DNA of 64,000 bases from Centroberyx gerrardi (lineage: Eukaryota; Chordata; Actinopteri; Beryciformes; Berycidae). The stretch's first letter is position 1. The number at the start of each line of letters is the position of its first letter. The DNA lies in contig NC_136012.1 of the NCBI RefSeq assembly GCF_048128805.1, positions 3,349,621 through 3,413,620 on the forward strand, in the 5' to 3' direction. Below are positions 29,866-42,589 of the stretch, in pieces. The notes beneath the pieces were generated by a model that saw only the letters and a list, made by a program, of their open reading frames with translations, searched no databases and had not been told where the DNA came from. Position numbers and translations under genes: made by a program.

Positions 29866-31410
29866 TATATATATATTTTTTTTTAAACATTTTTTAATAG
29901 GCTGCTTGATATAGAGTTGTCTGCCAGGAGTTTTAAGTATCTCCTTTAAAAGACAAACTGGTGAGTTAAGGTTAGCTTGGTCTGGAAGATGGCCATAATG
30001 GTATAAGACATTAGGTGTTTGGGAGGAGCACCTCTACAAGAGGCAGGCTCTGTGTGTTTGTTCGGAATTTAGTTCATTTGTAACACTTTTTGCAATAGAC
30101 AGTGCTTGAGGGAATTCAGGTATGCACTGTTGAGGCGACACAGAGCCTACATAAGGGAAATACGCTGTGTGCTAGTACACCAGGCAGGATGGTAGAAGCC
30201 CTTCATATTTGATGTGTGTTTCAGAAGAGTAGTTAGCAAGTTACCCATGGTGCCGCCCCCACCGTCTGCAAGACAGTGCTGAGGGCTTTACATTGATTAA
30301 CACCCTTTAGGCAAAATAGTTTGAGTGGGGGTTAGCAGTTAACATTTAAATTAACTCTTGTGCCTTCACATGTGTGTTTATATTACATATTTAATCATTA
30401 AATTAACAGCAGTGGAGTATGCAACTTTTTCATAGTAGGCTACTTATACTTTAAAATTTTATTTAGTCCAAAAATCAAATGGGAGTCAGTTTGAGCTGTT
30501 TAAGCTAGCTGTTAATATTAGCGGTCATATTTCATGCAAAAAGTCCAATTTCATATCACTATCAAGCACATTTAATACTGATAACTGACATGATAAAAGA
30601 GGCATGTGGAATGGTTTGATTTATCTTGGACTTTATTTTGTAGCATTCGGTCACAGCTACACTCCTTAGATTAGAAAACTGGGTCAAGTTTGCTATATGT
30701 ATGTTTTTTTTTATAACAGTAGACCACAAGATCTTTTCTCCCAAACCCCTTTCATTTACAAAGCACCTCTTCAGATTTCAGGAAATATTTCAACAATTTC
30801 AGAAATTCTAAATAAATTAACCACAGTAAGCTCAGTCAGTGGGCCTATAAAGTTGTACATGTTTTAAAATGACATATTAGCTCATATGAAGTGTGAGTTG
30901 AATGGTTTAAATAGGTAAGATAAATATTGTATTGTACAAATATGTTATACTAGTGCTGCTCAACACCTCGAGGGGAGCCTTGTTGCAGCTGCTGCTTAGA
31001 AGTAGGTTACATACAGTCACGTGAAGATACAGTCACAGTGAAAACTGAAAGCAACAATAGGAACTTCTAGTCGTATCCTAGGTTTATAAGCACCAAACAT
31101 GAGCAGGGAAACCTTCATTTCCATATGAGGAGGAAACAAACTGACAGAACAGCACCTGCAGCCATAGACATGTCTCCTAAAATAACTTTTGGTTTCTTGC
31201 ATAGTTCTGGTGTTGCTATGGCCCTATGATCTCCACGGTCTCAAGCAGCATCCCATCCGGATACCTTATGAAGCATGTGACGTCTCCAATGTGTATGGGG
31301 CAGTTTGCAGCTACAGGGGACATCAAGTGCCTTAATGCCCCTGGATTATTGTAAGTGGGTAGTACAGGTAGAGGGGTGTTTTATTGTCCAGAGGTGTTGG
31401 ATCTTTGTTC
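28779..31410. other. Spacer between the four-helix gene and setd7
   Basis: The left edge (28779-29060) is the probable promoter of the minus-strand four-helix gene. A TA microsatellite occupies 29815-29877. No conserved coding exon is seen on either strand; the right edge is the expected setd7 3' flank. Confidence 0.45.
29815..29877. repeat. TA dinucleotide microsatellite
   Basis: Runs of 'at' broken by a few G and C bases ('gtatatatgtatg') that form a perfect or near-perfect self-complementary stretch. Confidence 0.85.
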
Positions 31411-34400
31411 TCATTGGCCAGTGGGAGCCGCCTGTGTCTGCTGGAACACCTCCAGCTCCCGCTTGTACCAGTCGGGGGCCTCCGGGCCGTTCTTCCCCAT
31501 CGGCTCGTGATCGTAACCGTAGGCGACCGTTATCTCCTCGTCTTTCTGCACGGCTCGCAAGGTTCGGATGCACTTGATGGGCCCGAAACGAGGGTGGACA
31601 AACCTGGGCGGACCAATGAACAAAAAGAACAGATCAATTCAGATGCACATGTGAGATACACGATTGTGGGAGTAAGTTTCATTTAAGTTCAGGGAGATTT
31701 AAATGTAAATTCTCGGGGCGTCCTGGTGGGTCAAGACCAAGACGTGTACCATGTAAACGCTACGTCTTGGGTTCGAATCTGACTCAAGACCTTTGTTGCA
31801 TGTCATCCCTCTCTCTCTCCCCGTCTTTCCTGTCTCTCTCAACTTTGAGCTGTCTAATAAAAGGCGAACATGCCAAAAAAAAAAAATCATTGGAAAAAAT
31901 GTTAATTCTCATTTAAACCTAATTTAGTTTTCTTCGTCATCTCTAACATTACCTGGGTTCGATTTGTGTTTGATTTAAAATACAGATGGTTTTGATTGGC
32001 GAAAGCAGCTTTTCACTGCTGTCATCGCCTGTTAGACCACTAAATTAAACCTGCTCATTTGCATCTATCTTGGTGCACCTCACGGCAAAAATGTTGGATT
32101 TGGAAACAAATCTACCTAATCAGATCATTCACTTTTACTTATAATGTCAATGAATTGACCTACACCCACACCACAACAATCTTTATCAGGTATCTCTCAT
32201 TTTCTAGCCTGGTTGTTATATATTTAGCCATTATTTGTAGCCAACAATTCTCCAAAGGACCTCCATGATGAAGCCATGGATGCTAGGGAGATTTGTGATG
32301 TAACTATAATGTTTTTATAACCGTTTTAAACCAACTAGGTGTTCAATTAATCTTAGTGTCTCCTCTGTAACCTTGATTTCTTGCTCAGTGGGGTTTTTTG
32401 ATCACCCCATCTATGCATCCTTCTTCACACTGTACTCTTCTCCTTTCAGTCTGTACTCACGGGTCATATTTGCAGTTGGGGGTAAAGGAGTGGTTTCCCT
32501 TGTGTCCCAGAGAGGCGCAGTATCTGTCCGTCTGGTCGAACGGCAGAGGGACGTCAATCACCGTGTCCTCATCCAATGAGATGGTGTTCCCATTCAGCGC
32601 CCAATCTCTGCTATCCACCTGGGATGTCAGTGTGGTCATGCCGAAAGAGCCAAATGGTTTAATTAGAACCAACAAAGAAAAAAGATTCCAGGTAGCATCA
32701 AAAACAATCCAAGATCTAAAAAAGAAAAAAATACACTTAAATATTAACACTGCAATACATCTCATTTAGTAGGTCCTTAAGCCAACATAGGAGTGAAAGA
32801 AGAGTCGCTGGGATGGACGGAGTGGTTGGAGAGGCTCGGGCTAACAGGGACTGGTGGTGGATGTGCCCATATTGCACAGCCATGCCCACCAACATTGAGA
32901 GCATATGCTGCAGCAGATGGGACTGTCACAATTTTTGCTTGAATCCATGGCTGACATTGAAGAAGAGGGATTGTGTGTTACTCAACATGAAAGTTTTGAT
33001 GCACACATGCAGAGTTTTACAAAAATTCCTCCACCCAACCAACAGGATAAACTGGCGAAAAGCAAGGACCCCAGATGGACTGAAAGGGCAAAGGACTAGC
33101 AAGTAAGTCCCTTCAACTGGCTAAACTATGCTAACTTCACCAATATGTTACACAGCATGAACACTGGCTTTTTTTGTAACAACCAATCACTGAGCAAGGG
33201 ACAAGATGTTCGGTTCCCTTTGTTTTTTTTTTTTTTACCATTACTAGAGCTTCTTGCCAACTATTGCTAGGCTAGTTCAGCGAAGTTAGCTAGCTTACTG
33301 TGCTAGCAAACAATGTTTTTCCAAAGATAATGGAGAAGTAAGGAAGATACCGCACTTTGTTCCTGCCTGTAGAAACCCTTGTCTGCTAAAGCGGAATCGC
33401 ATTGGAGGGAATTCACCTTGCACATGCGTAGAACTGTTTAAAATTACAATACTACCCTACTACGCATGTGCGAAATGGGAGCACCTGCTAAACAAAATAG
33501 TTTTTTACTAATTTAAAGACATATCTGGATCTAATGCATCTGTCTGTAGCTTACCAAGGCCTTTAACATTACACTGTTTTACCTAAATCAAATAAGCCTT
33601 TTGCAGAAAAAAAGATTGGTCTGAATGTGACACACTCTCATTGACTCCCAGCTGAAAAAGGAAGCAGTCTAGTCTGCCTAACGGTATTTTCAGTGAAGAC
33701 GGAAGTAGTTGGAAGTGAGAACTAACACTTATAATGCTATTGATCTAGAGGCGTGTCTAGTGCTCAGTGTAGTGCAAAGCATGTTGGGAAACTGAGTATC
33801 TGAACAATTTCAGTAAGCTGACAACTGTTTCTCTCCACACTGTTATAGTAATGGTTAAGCCCCTTATGTCCATGTCACCTTCCTTTAAGTATCTGTTAGT
33901 CCCTAAATGCATGCACGTGTACACTCAAAACATAAACTAACACACACACACACACACACCTCTGTGTGTTATACCTCTGAGTGTGTGATGCGTACTCCAT
34001 TGTAAAAGGCCACCACAGTGTCCGGCTCAGCATCTGTCTTGGCAAACAGGCCCTGTCTTGCTCCTTTGATCAGAGAGTCTGCCACAAACACCCTGATACA
34101 CAGGAGAACAGGTATTTAGTGGGTTTAGGTTTTGACTGGCTTATAAAATAGATTAGAACTGTGCTGAAATGGCTCTGCTCCACTACTATTCTCACCTAGA
34201 TGGTGAATTATCTCTCTCTGACCTACCTTTGGCTCTCATAAGGGTCAGGCAGCAGAGCGTGGGTGGCGATACAGGCGGAGGTGGACTTGTCGTATGAGTA
34301 CACAGGGCCTTAAAAAAAATAAGTATAGCATATTATTAGCCAGGTGTTTCCATGACTGCCTCCCTCCTTTAAGCACAATAGTATAGCCTGATATTGGAGA

Positions 34401-36018
34401 TGGCAGAACCATGTAGATCCAGAACTGTAGAGTCTTGCAGTATGTCTCGGAGTATGTCCCCTGCCTTACCCAACTTAAGTGCGCTCTGACATCATCACTT
34501 ACTGTTGGGTGTGACTTCGAAGCGTGGCCGGCCCATCTCCGTGGAGACCAAGGTGGCGAGTCGAGCCTCGATCAGCTCTCCCTCCACAAAGCTTCCATAG
34601 AGAGCAGTGTGGCCGTCAGGGTAGATGTACGCCACCGATTCACCGGTCATCTCCCCGTCCTCGTTCACCTCCCCAAACACGCAGCCCCGGTCCTAGACGC
34701 ACCAAGTTGCACACCAACATGCACAACGCGCAACAAACACAGAATACAAAGATCATTCACCAACACACACGCAGACATATACTGTGCACACACAGTTGAA
34801 GGATGGCACAGAGATTCTGAAAAACGTCATTCATTCAAAACTGCATTCATCAAATGTCGACTTAACCTCTCTTATAACTGTGACTCACAGGGTAGTAGAC
34901 CCAGCATTCCCCACAGCGGTTGTTGTCTTTGTACTGGCCCTTGAACACCAGGTGGCCCTCCCCGTCATACTCCTGAGCGGGCCCGTTCAGCTCGCCTTCC
35001 ACATAGGTGCCATGGAGGACGCCCCCATCCTCATATGTGTACACCCCCTGGCCCTGTAGGGCATCGTCTACATAGAACCCCTCCAGGGTGCTGCAGAGAG
35101 GACAGACAGAAAGAGGGGAGAGCTGCAACAAAGTTAAGTGAGATGATATGTGTCGATATGTAACTTAAACTAGCAGTAAACAGAATTACACCACGATGGG
35201 ACACTAAAATTCTCAACTGAAACTTGTGAGGAATCTGATCAAAATGACTCATGAGAATCAATTCAGGTTAAGGGCTTCCCATAGACAACCGGTGTATTGA
35301 TCAATTCTCCAACAAATATGTAATCAATCAAACTGCATCATATACAACCGATATGTCGGTCTAAGCCTAATGTCACTTATTTACAGCAGTATTTTACAGT
35401 CATTGATTTGACCATAAACATTCTTCCTTTGTAACCCATTTAGGTCTACTACAGTCAAGGATGTGAGGGAGAGCACGAACAGCAAGAAATGGTAATCTCC
35501 CATTAAAAAACAAAGATAATCAAATAAAGGAGTTTACATGACAATTTCTGTAGTCTGAAAATTGTGTTAAGGCTGAATTGTTAGTGTGCATGTAAACGTG
35601 TTCCCCATCTGATATGCCCTTAGTGCTTTTGAATGGTGTGCTTAACTACATGCAATTTTTGAACTGGATACATTATCATAGATATTGGTAATTATCTACT
35701 ATTGGATAGTGCATATTTTCAAACTAAATAATGAATAATCTCAATATGGTTTGAATGTATAAACTGTTTGCTGAAGACATTTTTTTTTTTGCACACTGTT
35801 TTGGCAATATTGTTTCTGATAAACAGTCATGCCAATAAAGTAAATGAAATCAATTTATATTGTGTGTGTCTTATCTTTACAGTACCTTCCATCGAAGAAG
35901 AAGAACTTGCCCTTGCCATTCTTCTCTCCGTGGGTGAAGTGTCCCTCAAAACGATCACTGGATGAGTAGGTCACTGTGCAGAACCCATGGGGCTGATCAT
36001 CTTCATCCAATGGACCTG

Positions 36019-36057
<39 letters not shown>

Positions 36058-37449
36058 CTGAGTTGGAACATGGATCATGTTGAGCGGTCTCTTGATAATC
36101 AGAGGCCTATACACACATGAGGAAATCTATATACATTACTAACAAGTCAATGAGGCTAATGATACCTTTGTCTTATCTGCCCTCATTCACGTCCACGTGT
36201 TTCTGGCAACTCTCCACGTCACCAAAATGTAGTCCCAAGAAGTGACCAATTTGATCAAACAATGATTTTTTTTTTTTTTTTACTTCTCGGACTCAAAGTC
36301 AATCCACATAGTTTACTTTATCTGGGAAAAGATTCATTCTGCATAGCACCACAATCATCCAGGGAGTGTCCTACCAAGTCATGCGGCACAAGGCCCTGGA
36401 ACGCTCGGCATTAGCCCCGATAGGTTCCGGTCTCTGGTACTGAGAGAACATTCAAGCCAGACTCCACTTAAAAATCGGGCAATTTAATGCTGCCTTGCTT
36501 ATCGGCAAACGTACACACCTCGTAGAACATAACTTCAGATCTCTTCTGAATCATAAGGGTCCACTCTTCAATTCGGCTTGCATCCAATACAACATTTATT
36601 TTAAATACATTTTCAACTTTTAGAATAGGTTCGACTCCCAGCAAAATACACCGTGTTCAGCGTTAGCGAGCAGCGGCAAACAATTCTATAAATTGAAATG
36701 TTATCGGAACAGCTACTGCATGGTGGGTCACATGTATGCCGAATTAACCAGCAGACCCCAACTAGTCATAAATAATCTTAGGTTATGTTCTACGACGTGT
36801 GGACCCTTGCCGATAAACAAGGATCAAATTGCCAGAGTTTTTAATGGAGTTTGGCGCTGGTCTAGCTGGGGAGTGCATCATTTATGCAGCCTAATATTTT
36901 ATTCATTAAGTTACTTTGTTTCCTCTAAGGTTGTATCTATACATGCCGTTTGAAATTAAGTATAAAATAGCAGCGTAGCCGCTTAAGTCTTATATCCTGT
37001 TGTTACACGAGTTACAAAGTGTCCAAACTGTTACAAACACGGCACACTTACCCGTATAATCTATACGCATAAACAGAGCGTAGGCTAGATGTAGCGCACA
37101 GTCACCCGTTGAAATAAAAAACTATATTTCAGCATTATATTTCAGTTACTACCTCGTCAAGTATCTCCAGAACCCAGGCAGAGAATGAGGTTGGCCAGGC
37201 CGCCCTCACTCGACTGTCACGCGGGTTTCCTTCACAAATCAAGCCCCTGGCGCCTCCAAGTTACCGAGTGGGCCCACTTGACAGAACTGACTCATGAAGA
37301 TTTACGGAAAACTGACATCAGAATCTAAAATAGCAGAGAAATTTCGTACATGGCCGCATTTTCTGTTTCGCCATATAGTACAAAATCAAATAAATAAAAG
37401 ACTACGTACCGTCCACGACCTCTTCTATGTTTTCATCATCGCTGTCCAT
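31411..37449 (-). CDS. setd7: SETD7 (SET7/9) lysine methyltransferase (8 exons)
   Basis: Monomethylates histone H3 Lys4 and many non-histone proteins in nucleus and cytosol. Exons: 37449-37410, 36015-35886, 35090-34889, 34692-34503, 34308-34227, 34092-33975, 32618-32461, 31603-31411; 371 codons in phase, giving 370 residues against 366 in human. The amino half has MORN-type repeats ([59 protein letters not shown]). The carboxy half is the SET domain: [20 protein letters not shown], then [13 protein letters not shown] and [10 protein letters not shown], which keep the tyrosines and the NH pair that human SETD7 uses for catalysis and cofactor binding. The start [14 protein letters not shown] matches the family. 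A CA run lies directly before the exon 2 acceptor. No damage seen. Confidence 0.97.
31713..31887 (+). mobile_element. tRNA-derived SINE with poly-A tail
   Basis: Begins 'ggggcgtcctggtgggtca' and contains a B-box-like 'gggttcgaatctgactc' about 50 bases on, the promoter layout of a tRNA-derived SINE. The body ends 'aataaaaggcgaacatgcc' followed by an A run. It lies in the last setd7 intron, antisense to the gene. Confidence 0.75.
35225..35405 (+). repeat. Dispersed repeat P, copy 1
   Basis: Shares 'ggaatctgatcaaa', 'cttcccatagacaacc', 'tattgatcaattct' and 'atcaatcaaactgcatcata' with 49105-49260 in the same orientation. No coding capacity or terminal repeat recognised. In a setd7 intron. Confidence 0.7.
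36445..36860. mobile_element. Long-inverted-repeat MITE family L, copy 3
   Basis: Left end reads 'actccacttaaaaatcgggc', then 'cggcaaacgtacacacctcg' and 'tagaacataacttcaga'; the right end is its inverse ('tatgttctacgacgtgtgg' through 'tttttaatggagtttggcg'). This gives arms of roughly 90 bases. It is in setd7 intron 1. Confidence 0.75.
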
Positions 37450-37639
37450 GTTGGATGAGGCTGCAGGATGACCAGAGTAGAGTGAAGATTTCCCTTTCAC
37501 CCATGAGCGTCATTTGGGCATGGCAAGGTATGACACTTAGCTTTAGCCTGAGTGAGTCCTAATTCGATCTTGTAGTTTTTGTAATTAAAATGGAGAGCAT
37601 AGGTGGATCTCCCAAAGAAAATGCCCAAAAAATGTACAT

Positions 37640-37800
37640 GGAAGCCATATCTTAAAAGTAAAAGTCACATCAGGAGAGCAATTCAGAACCAATGTTCCCT
37701 CTGAGCTGATGACCCGGATTAGAAGTGGCCACTTCTAATTTATAACACTGACCAAATATGTCAGTCTTCAGTCATTGCTCCACTGGTAAATTCTGGAGGT
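37640..37800. repeat. Dispersed repeat shared with 27580-27760
   Basis: Same ordered blocks as the earlier copy: 'aaaagtcacatcaggagag', 'accaatgttccctctgagct' and 'aacactgaccaaatatgtc'. Orientation is the same. Confidence 0.6.
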
Positions 37801-37972
37801 AGCTGTAGGGTCTTTACCATGCCCTATAGGGTTTATTAAATGGATAAACCTGTCTTCACCACTGATTTCACTGAAGTACCTGACTTCATCCATAATACGT
37901 TTTCCCATCCCTTCCATGAAAAACTGACATCATCCCACACTGAAATTGTTCAAGGCAAGCAACAGTAGTAGT

Positions 37973-38009
37973 TGTAGTCAGTAGTAGTAGTAGTAGTAGT
38001 AGTAGTAAC

Positions 38010-38058
<49 letters not shown>

Positions 38059-38487
38059 ACAGCAGTATTAGTAGTAGTAGTAGTAACAGTAGTAGTTGTA
38101 GTCAGTAGTAGTAGTAGTAATAGTAACAGTAGTAGTTGTAGTCAGTAGTAGTAGTAGTAGTAGTAATAGTAACAGTAGTAGTTGTAGTCAGTAGCAGTAG
38201 CAGTAGTAGTAGTAGTATTAGTAGTAGTAACACTAGTAGTAGTAGTAGTAGTAGTAGTAACAGTAGTAGTTGTAGTCAGTAGTAGTAGTAGTAGTAGTAG
38301 TAACAGTAGTAGTAGTCAGTAGTAGTAGTAGTAGTAGTAGTAGTAACAGTAGTAGTAGTAGTAGTAGTAACAGTAGTAGTTGTAGTCAGTAGTAGTAGTA
38401 GTAGTAGTAACAGTAGTAGTAGTCAGTACTAGTATTAGTAGTAGTAACAGTAGTAGTAGTAGTAACAGCAGTATTAGTAGTAGTAAC

Positions 38488-38530
<43 letters not shown>

Positions 38531-38712
38531 ACAGTAGTAGTAGTAGTAGTAGCAGTAACAGTAGTAGTAGTAGTCAGTAGTAGTAGTAACAGTAGTAGTA
38601 GTAGTAGTAGTAGCCTATAACAGCAGTATTAGTAGTAGTAGTAGTAACAGCAGTAGTAGTAGTAGTAGTAGTAGCCTATAACAGCAGTATTAGTAGTAGT
38701 AGTAGTAACAGC

Positions 38713-38763
<51 letters not shown>
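37973..38763. repeat. Almost 800-bp GTA (AGT) trinucleotide array
   Basis: Nearly pure 'agt' triplets interrupted at intervals by 'aacagt', 'tgtagtc' and 'cctataacagcagtatt'. The interruptions recur in the same order, for example 'aacagtagtagttgtagtc', which indicates higher-order duplication rather than simple slippage. It lies between divergent setd7 and mgst2. Confidence 0.95.
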
Positions 38764-38764
<1 letters not shown>

Positions 38765-39240
38765 CAGCTTTACAGATGCTTAGCAGTCACACATTCAATA
38801 TACAAACCAAGTACAACATCATAACTAGTGCACTGCAACACAATTGTTCTTTAAACATTATCGGTCAAAAAATCAAAAACATAAAACATTCAAAACATAA
38901 ATAAAATAAATACGATTTCATACCTTGATAGTTGAACTAAATAGAGCAACAGCACTGTGTGGTTTTGTGAAACTGGGGCCAGGATCCAAGGCTATGGACT
39001 GTGTGTGCTGATGAGTTCAGCTGAGTAGTGGATAGGAAAGTAGTATTCATCCATTTAGCCATCCAGTAACAGTTCCTCCTGTTCTGGGCGGGCTTTGTTA
39101 ACATAGCATGACACCACTTGTCGATGGGATGTGCCTCACTTACTTTCTCTCAGGAAATACAGTCTGTCAGTAGTTAATAAAGCTCAGGTTGTACAAGCGG
39201 CAAAGTGTGAAGAAAGCAATCCTGTATTTTCAGCAGAGCA

Positions 39241-40984
39241 ATGGCAACTGAGTCCCCTCTTCTGTTGGCTGCAGTGTCCCTTCTGTCTGCCCTGCACATG
39301 GGTAAGCTAAACTTATCATCTGTTACATGTTAGTTGAAGAAGTGAAAAGGTATGACAGGGCATTTATTTACCGTGTTCGCTCCTTGAACTGCATTGGCTA
39401 ATCTTTATGGGAGTTTTTCTTTTGTTGGGGCATGCTGACTTGAGGCAGAGGTTGTATCGTATGTACCAGGCAGCAGCTGAAGGACGACTGTTTCGATCAC
39501 AGTTTTCACTCTCCTGTTGTTACCTTCCCATCTACAGTATAGGCATTCATATCTAACATCAAAAAATCTTCTCAGATGGGGTTCCTTAGGACAAAATCCT
39601 GTCAAATGGGTGTTTGTGGTTTGATACGTACATCTAATTTGAGGTCCTTGACGTGAAAATGTTTGGGAACTCCTGCTTCTAATTTCTAAGTGCTTTGCAG
39701 TCTGTTCCATTTATAAGGTGCATAGTAGCAGAAACCAACTAACTAAACTAACCAGTTACTGGATTTAAGAGACAGCAATGATGTGAGGTGCAGTGGTAAT
39801 TCTAGAAGAGGTAGTTTCAAGACTTTTGTCCATCATGGGTAGAAGAGGCTAAAAACATCTTTGTGCTGCATGGATAATGCTTTGTTGGAGTCATTCTCAC
39901 TACTATGCCATCATTGTCCTCTCTCAGGCTACCTGGCCAGGCGGGTCGGACGGTCCAGAATGGCCCATAAGATCATGCCTCCCGCCATCACCGGACCGCC
40001 AGAGTTTGAGAGAACTTTCAGAGCACAGTAAGAAGGCCTGCACTTCTTGTCGTCTGCTGTCGTAAAAAAATAAAGATGAAGATAAGGGTTAGACTGATAT
40101 ATATCGGTTTGCCAGTATACCAGGTTGATATTGGCCTGGATATCGGCCGGTCACGGGAAATCCATGAACAATAGTTCTCCCTGGCAAATACAAAACGGTT
40201 GCTCACAGTGTGAACGCAGGGTCATCGCTGTCCTCCACTGATATGATGAAGATGAGGATGTGATTTTACTCAAGAGCTTCAGCAGTGTCAGTCTGTAAAA
40301 CCTGCAGTGAAACCTGTCTCTCTCTGCCTTAAGGAGCTGTTAACCCACCAAAAGTAATTTCATTATGGCTTTCAATGGAGAGTTGTAGTGTCCCATGATG
40401 GTCTAAATGCTGTTTCAAGACCCTGACAATAATACAATTCTGGGAAAAACGTCTACTTGTAGTTTTTTTGGAATTTGTGGCCTTCAAAAACCCATATCAG
40501 TCGAACCCAAATGAAGGTGTTATAACATGGTTGACTCTGTGTGTGTTGTGGTCTGTGTTTCCAGTCAAAACTGTGTAGAGTTTTACCCTTTGTTCCTGTT
40601 GGTGCTCTGGACCTGTGGTACATTCTTCAGTGAGGTGGCTGCAGCTGGAGGAGGACTGGTGTACACGGTCGCCCGGCAAATGTATTTCAACGGATATGTG
40701 CACTCTGCCAAGAAAAGGTCATTTATATCAGTGATAACCAGGCTGTTTTGGGTTAAATGTATGATAAGGTAGAATATGGCGTGACAGAAGTTTCGGGCTC
40801 AAATGAGAATTTACTGCTGCTGGAATATTTGACTTGCAGTAATGTGAATTTGACTGAGTACTTTCTGGTTTACAGGATACCTGGTTTTTACCTGTCTTTG
40901 GCTGCCTTGTTCTCTCTGTTTCTACTGAGTATCATTGGAGTACTGCGTGGAATACTACACAAGTACTCTGACATCCACCTCTGA
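39241..40984 (+). CDS. mgst2: MGST2, microsomal glutathione S-transferase 2 (4 exons)
   Basis: MAPEG-family integral membrane enzyme of ER and nuclear envelope that conjugates glutathione to lipophilic substrates and can make leukotriene C4. Exons 39241-39301, 39928-40027, 40565-40717 and 40876-40984 give 140 residues (147 in human). Four hydrophobic helices are evident: the first from [14 protein letters not shown], the second after [20 protein letters not shown], the third around [20 protein letters not shown], the fourth [20 protein letters not shown]. The family signature block reads [15 protein letters not shown], differing from the usual FERVxxA[NQ]xNC at two places: Thr for Val, and His (its codon spans the exon 2/3 junction) for Asn/Gln. 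The Met start agrees with the family amino end. A polyadenylation signal AATAAA lies at 41436-41441. Confidence 0.95.
40080..40520 (+). repeat. Dispersed repeat family T, copy 3
   Basis: Contains 'gttagactgatatatatcgg', 'tttcaatggagagttgtag', 'tgctgtttcaagaccctgac' and 'acccatatcagtcgaaccc' in the same order as 5590-6080. In mgst2 intron 2. Confidence 0.6.
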
Positions 40985-42099
40985 AGATTGCAGGTTCATC
41001 AAACTATGCAGACTGACAAACAAACAAGTAAATACAGCAGGCCTCTGGAGGGTTTTCCCAAAATATAATTGCTGTAATCAGAGATGTTATCCATTGATTA
41101 CTCACAACCCAGCAGTGCAATCAGATACCCATTATAGATTAATTTTCCTCCAAAATGCATAGTGTTTCTTCTAATCTCCCAAATACCTTTCAGTTTGAGA
41201 CAGGTTTTTGGTTAATAACCATGTCATGTTTTTTTTTTTTTGCAGTAACAAAAAGATAAGCATTTTACACAACTATTTTAGATAAGCAGACAGTTTACAA
41301 TTGTCTTTTCTTGTTGTAATACAACTACATGTAGCATGTTAATTTTTAACCCTACATAATGATCCTGAATTATAAATTTGTATTCTTGACATTGCACTGA
41401 AAAACCAAAGCCTTTCAAATTAAATATCAATGTCAAATAAATAGTTTTTTTTTGTTCATGGGCTTTTGTGTGTAGTGAATATTTATTTCAAACATGCTTT
41501 GCAAAAGTAAAGGTGATTGTGTTATTTACCTTTCAAGCTAACATTGTAATTGAAGGAATAGCTTACACCAAGTTTTTGGTAGATTGTCCTGTTGGTCAAC
41601 TTACCTAATAAGTGATGAGAACATTGATACCAAAATCATCCATGTGTCTGTCAGAACATTGTCTAAGAAGATGCTAGTTATTAGATAAGACTTAGCACAG
41701 ACTTAACTGTCTACAATGTAGCTGGGGAGAGTCAGAATGGATTACACACTCTCCCATCGGGCTAACTTCTGGCAATGATAGTGAAATTAAACTATTACAC
41801 TATATTCTAATAAATGGTAGCCTAAGCCCCCCTTACTTTGTCTAATAATCTACAGACCACCCAAGCGGAATAATGAGCGATAAGGTGATTTTAACATTTG
41901 TGTTTGCTGTCTAGTTCAGACAATCACCAAACATTTTATGGTCCTTATCAAATCTTTGAATCTTGTACTTATCTGTTCATGCAACACACAAACACACACA
42001 CAAAACTCCATAAGGTCTAGTGAAAGAGTCCAGGCAAAAAAAAAAATGAATGGTTTGTATTTTCCTACCATGTCGTGCAGCGCCCTCTATCGGCTATAC
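40985..42099. other. mgst2 3' UTR and short spacer before scoc
   Basis: Contains the mgst2 polyadenylation signal at 41436-41441 and, at about 41555-41680, a degenerate relative of the MITE at 23308-23475. No sign of MAML3, which sits here in human. Confidence 0.5.
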
Positions 42100-42248
42100 T
42101 GTGTAGTGGCCTGGTAGAGAACTGGACATATTGAACAGCATCTGAGGTTAGCTAGCTGTGGGGATTGAGGACTGACACAAACATTTTCATTTTCTGCCGG
42201 TATTCTGCACTTCACCTCAGCATTTAGTTATTTTTTTCACGTCTCAAG
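42100..42248 (+). promoter_or_regulatory. Likely scoc 5' untranslated exon and promoter
   Basis: The sequence TCTCAAG at 42242-42248 is followed by a perfect donor GTAAGTG. The next exon acceptor is at 43045-43046, and the reading frame has no start codon before 43100, so this exon is taken as non-coding. The exact transcription start is not visible. Confidence 0.45.
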
Positions 42249-42589
42249 GTAAGTGTGCCAAATTTACGATACTGCTTAGCGGTTATATTTGCGCTAGCTG
42301 AAGCTACATAGCAGCCGGTTACTGTGCTGGCTTGCTAACAGCTAGATAGCTAGCTAGCTAGCAGCAGGCCCACTTCAAGGTTTGTTTTTGTTCTGCCAGC
42401 TGGGCTCTTGTGTCACCTTTACTAAGCTGGCTAACTGGTTCACAAGAATCGTCAGTAGGCTAAGACCACTGTCATGTTAGGCTGTTTGGCTCAGTTCTTG
42501 TTAGCTTTGCGCTAGGCTATAATGTCAGGTTTTTGATCTGATTTTTAACCCCATGTAGCCAGCCTCGGTGCGTACCATTCACTGGTATG

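Larger units (their letters stand above)
37450..39240. promoter_or_regulatory. Divergent intergenic region between setd7 and mgst2
   Basis: The two genes are transcribed away from each other, so both promoters must lie in this 1.8 kb. It contains repeat 37640-37800, the GTA-triplet array 37973-38763 and then unique AT-rich sequence to the mgst2 start. No core promoter motif stands out convincingly. Confidence 0.5.

Noticed and set aside
31713-31887. Functional tRNA gene
   Set aside because: The A and B boxes are present but the cloverleaf does not close and a poly-A tail follows; a tRNA-derived SINE explains it.
32813-33106. Possible extra exon or small protein (two frames of 64-97 codons)
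   Set aside because: It lies in a setd7 intron on the opposite strand, without flanking splice sites in phase or recognised homology.
37973-38763. CRISPR-like array
   Set aside because: The repeat is a simple triplet with irregular interruptions in a vertebrate genome; there are no unique spacers or cas genes.
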